DNA of 64,000 nt, from the NCBI GenBank assembly GCA_018136815.1, contig CM030937.1, forward strand, positions 4,912,432 through 4,976,431. The letters are read 5' to 3'. Below are positions 63,102 to 64,000 of the stretch, in pieces. The DNA is from Isochrysis galbana. Taxonomy: Eukaryota; Haptophyta; Isochrysidales; Isochrysidaceae. The translations under genes and the position numbers were made by a program. Below the pieces are notes generated by a model. It was given only the letters and a program-made list of their open reading frames with translations. It was not told the origin of the DNA and made no database searches. Within the stretch, counting starts at the first letter, position 1. Every line of letters starts with the position of its first letter.

Positions 63102-64000
63102 ATGTTCACAGGAAGAGGAATTGCGCCGTCGGCGCGGCGCGACGCGATGGGCGAGCCGTCGCTGTGGGCGCTCAGCCAGGCGCGCGCGGGCGTGCGCGGC
63201 AGCGGGTCGAGCTTCGAGCTGGCACCCGATGTGGAGGGCGTGCGCGTGGGCGGCGATCTCGATGAACCTCTCACGCTCAGCCGCATCCTGCCCGCCGCGG
63301 CCAGTGGGCGAGAGTTAATGCTGCTGTGCGTTGGCGGCGAGGGCTCCATGCGAATGGGTGCCAATCTGGTGCTCAACATGGCGGCGCTCGGGCTGCGCAA
63401 CATGCTGCTCTTCACACCATCTGCCGAGGTCTGCCACGGTGTCTGGCAAGTGCTCCCCAACGTCGCCTGCGTGTGGCAACCAAGCGCCTTCCGGCGCGTG
63501 CGGCCACGCTCACTCTACAACACGCAGTTCTCACCGATGGCGCTCGCCTTCTTCGAAGCGCGCAAGCTTCTCCTCGAGAAGCTCGTCGTCGCGCACGGCT
63601 GCAACGTTCTGCACTTAGACGCCGACGTCGCCGTGCTCGCCAATCCGTGAGTGCACGCACGCGGGGCCGTTCAGATACCGCACATTTCACACAGCGCAAT
63701 AGGAAACCTCTGCATCATCAGTGTCTGCCCTGCGCCGCTGCTCTCGCGACGCAGATACCCCATCTTCAAGGGACCGCTCGCGCGCCACCAGCTCATCTTC
63801 CAGGTGGACGGCCCGTTCGCCAACGCTGGCGTGTTCTATGTTCAGAACGTGCGCCCGGCAGATGGTGCGGCCTGGGTGCTCAGTGAGCTCAACAGGCGGA
63901 TTGAGCGATTCACCTACCAACCCGAGAGTGTGCGCGATCTTCCGAATTCCGCATGGTCTGCTCCGCCATACTTTGCAAATGCAGATGAGCAGGCAAATCT
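63102..64000 (+). CDS. GT77-like nucleotide-sugar glycosyltransferase, partial
   Basis: Exon 1 from ATG 63102 (MFTGRGIAPSARRDAMGEPS) to 63646; the frame is open upstream, so a 5' exon with the membrane anchor may be missing. Intron 63647-63754; exon 2 runs off the window. Core: GRELMLLCVGGEGSMRMGAN, then NTQFSPMALAFFEARKLLLE, the DxD motif in VLHLDADVAVLANP, and after the splice YPIFKGPLARHQLIFQVDGP with FANAGVFYVQNV. This order is that of the Nucleotid_trans/GT77 group, Golgi enzymes that add sugars such as galactose, arabinose or xylose. The splice keeps phase (AATCC + A). Substrate unknown. Confidence 0.75.

Noticed and set aside
62705..63460. 251-codon minus-strand ORF
   Set aside because: It is the antisense of the minisatellite and of the GT77-like exon.

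Overview
This window looks like nuclear DNA from a eukaryotic alga. Genes carry short GT-AG introns, coding regions are GC-rich with GC-ending codons, and there is a fixed 100-N scaffold gap at 7895-7994. One gene (ClpS-like, 3297-4073) begins with a signal peptide followed by a transit-like stretch, as expected for a plastid of secondary origin. I cannot name the species; a haptophyte or ochrophyte-like alga is an inference. I saw no tRNA, rRNA or CRISPR array.

Host genes that I can support, left to right: a small ARM-like protein (1864-2650, minus); a ClpS-like protein with altered degron-binding residues (3297-4073); TDP1 with a zinc-binding insert, fused to a degenerate HAD-phosphatase-like tail (7150-11004); a BPI/LBP-like secreted lipid-binding protein (12990-15569, minus); a large Cys/Trp-rich protein of unknown function (21262-23124, minus); a chromodomain protein (26217-30812, minus); a coiled-coil protein (32223-33194); an IQ-motif protein (36617-38281); a type II membrane glycosyltransferase (44779-47314, minus); a tail-anchored Hsp70-like pseudo-ATPase (54613-56721, minus) divergent from a small membrane protein (57140-57703); a Trp/Tyr-permease-family transporter (58874-60487, minus); and the first exons of a GT77-like glycosyltransferase that runs off the window (63102-64000).

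Between the genes the sequence is dominated by mobile DNA. One nearly complete LINE (16251-20183) has an 18-bp target-site duplication and sits inside an older repeat. There are fragments or 5' starts of the same LINE group at 1579, 5838-5960, 35690, 39877-40820, 50340-51227 and 58578. Non-autonomous relatives (called R and T here) and a short SINE-like family (U) are interspersed with them. Two MITE-like elements (31759-31963 with an 8-bp duplication; 61345-61558), a hAT transposase remnant (51722-52276) and a pogo/Tigger-like transposase pseudogene (42548-43676) represent DNA transposons.

The most unusual signal is a short palindromic hairpin immediately upstream of an ATGG start. It recurs at the ends of at least eleven LINE, R and T copies, with different stem sequences that still pair. 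In the two copies with clear target-site duplications the hairpin lies at, or within 3 nt of, the element's extreme end. A second oddity is a compact AT-rich island (24488-25462) with short terminal inverted repeats and tightly packed small ORFs; part of it recurs in permuted order at 62320-62470. The gene features most worth testing are the TDP1-HAD fusion, the ClpS-like protein lacking its canonical binding residues, and the Hsp70-like protein lacking phosphate-binding motifs.
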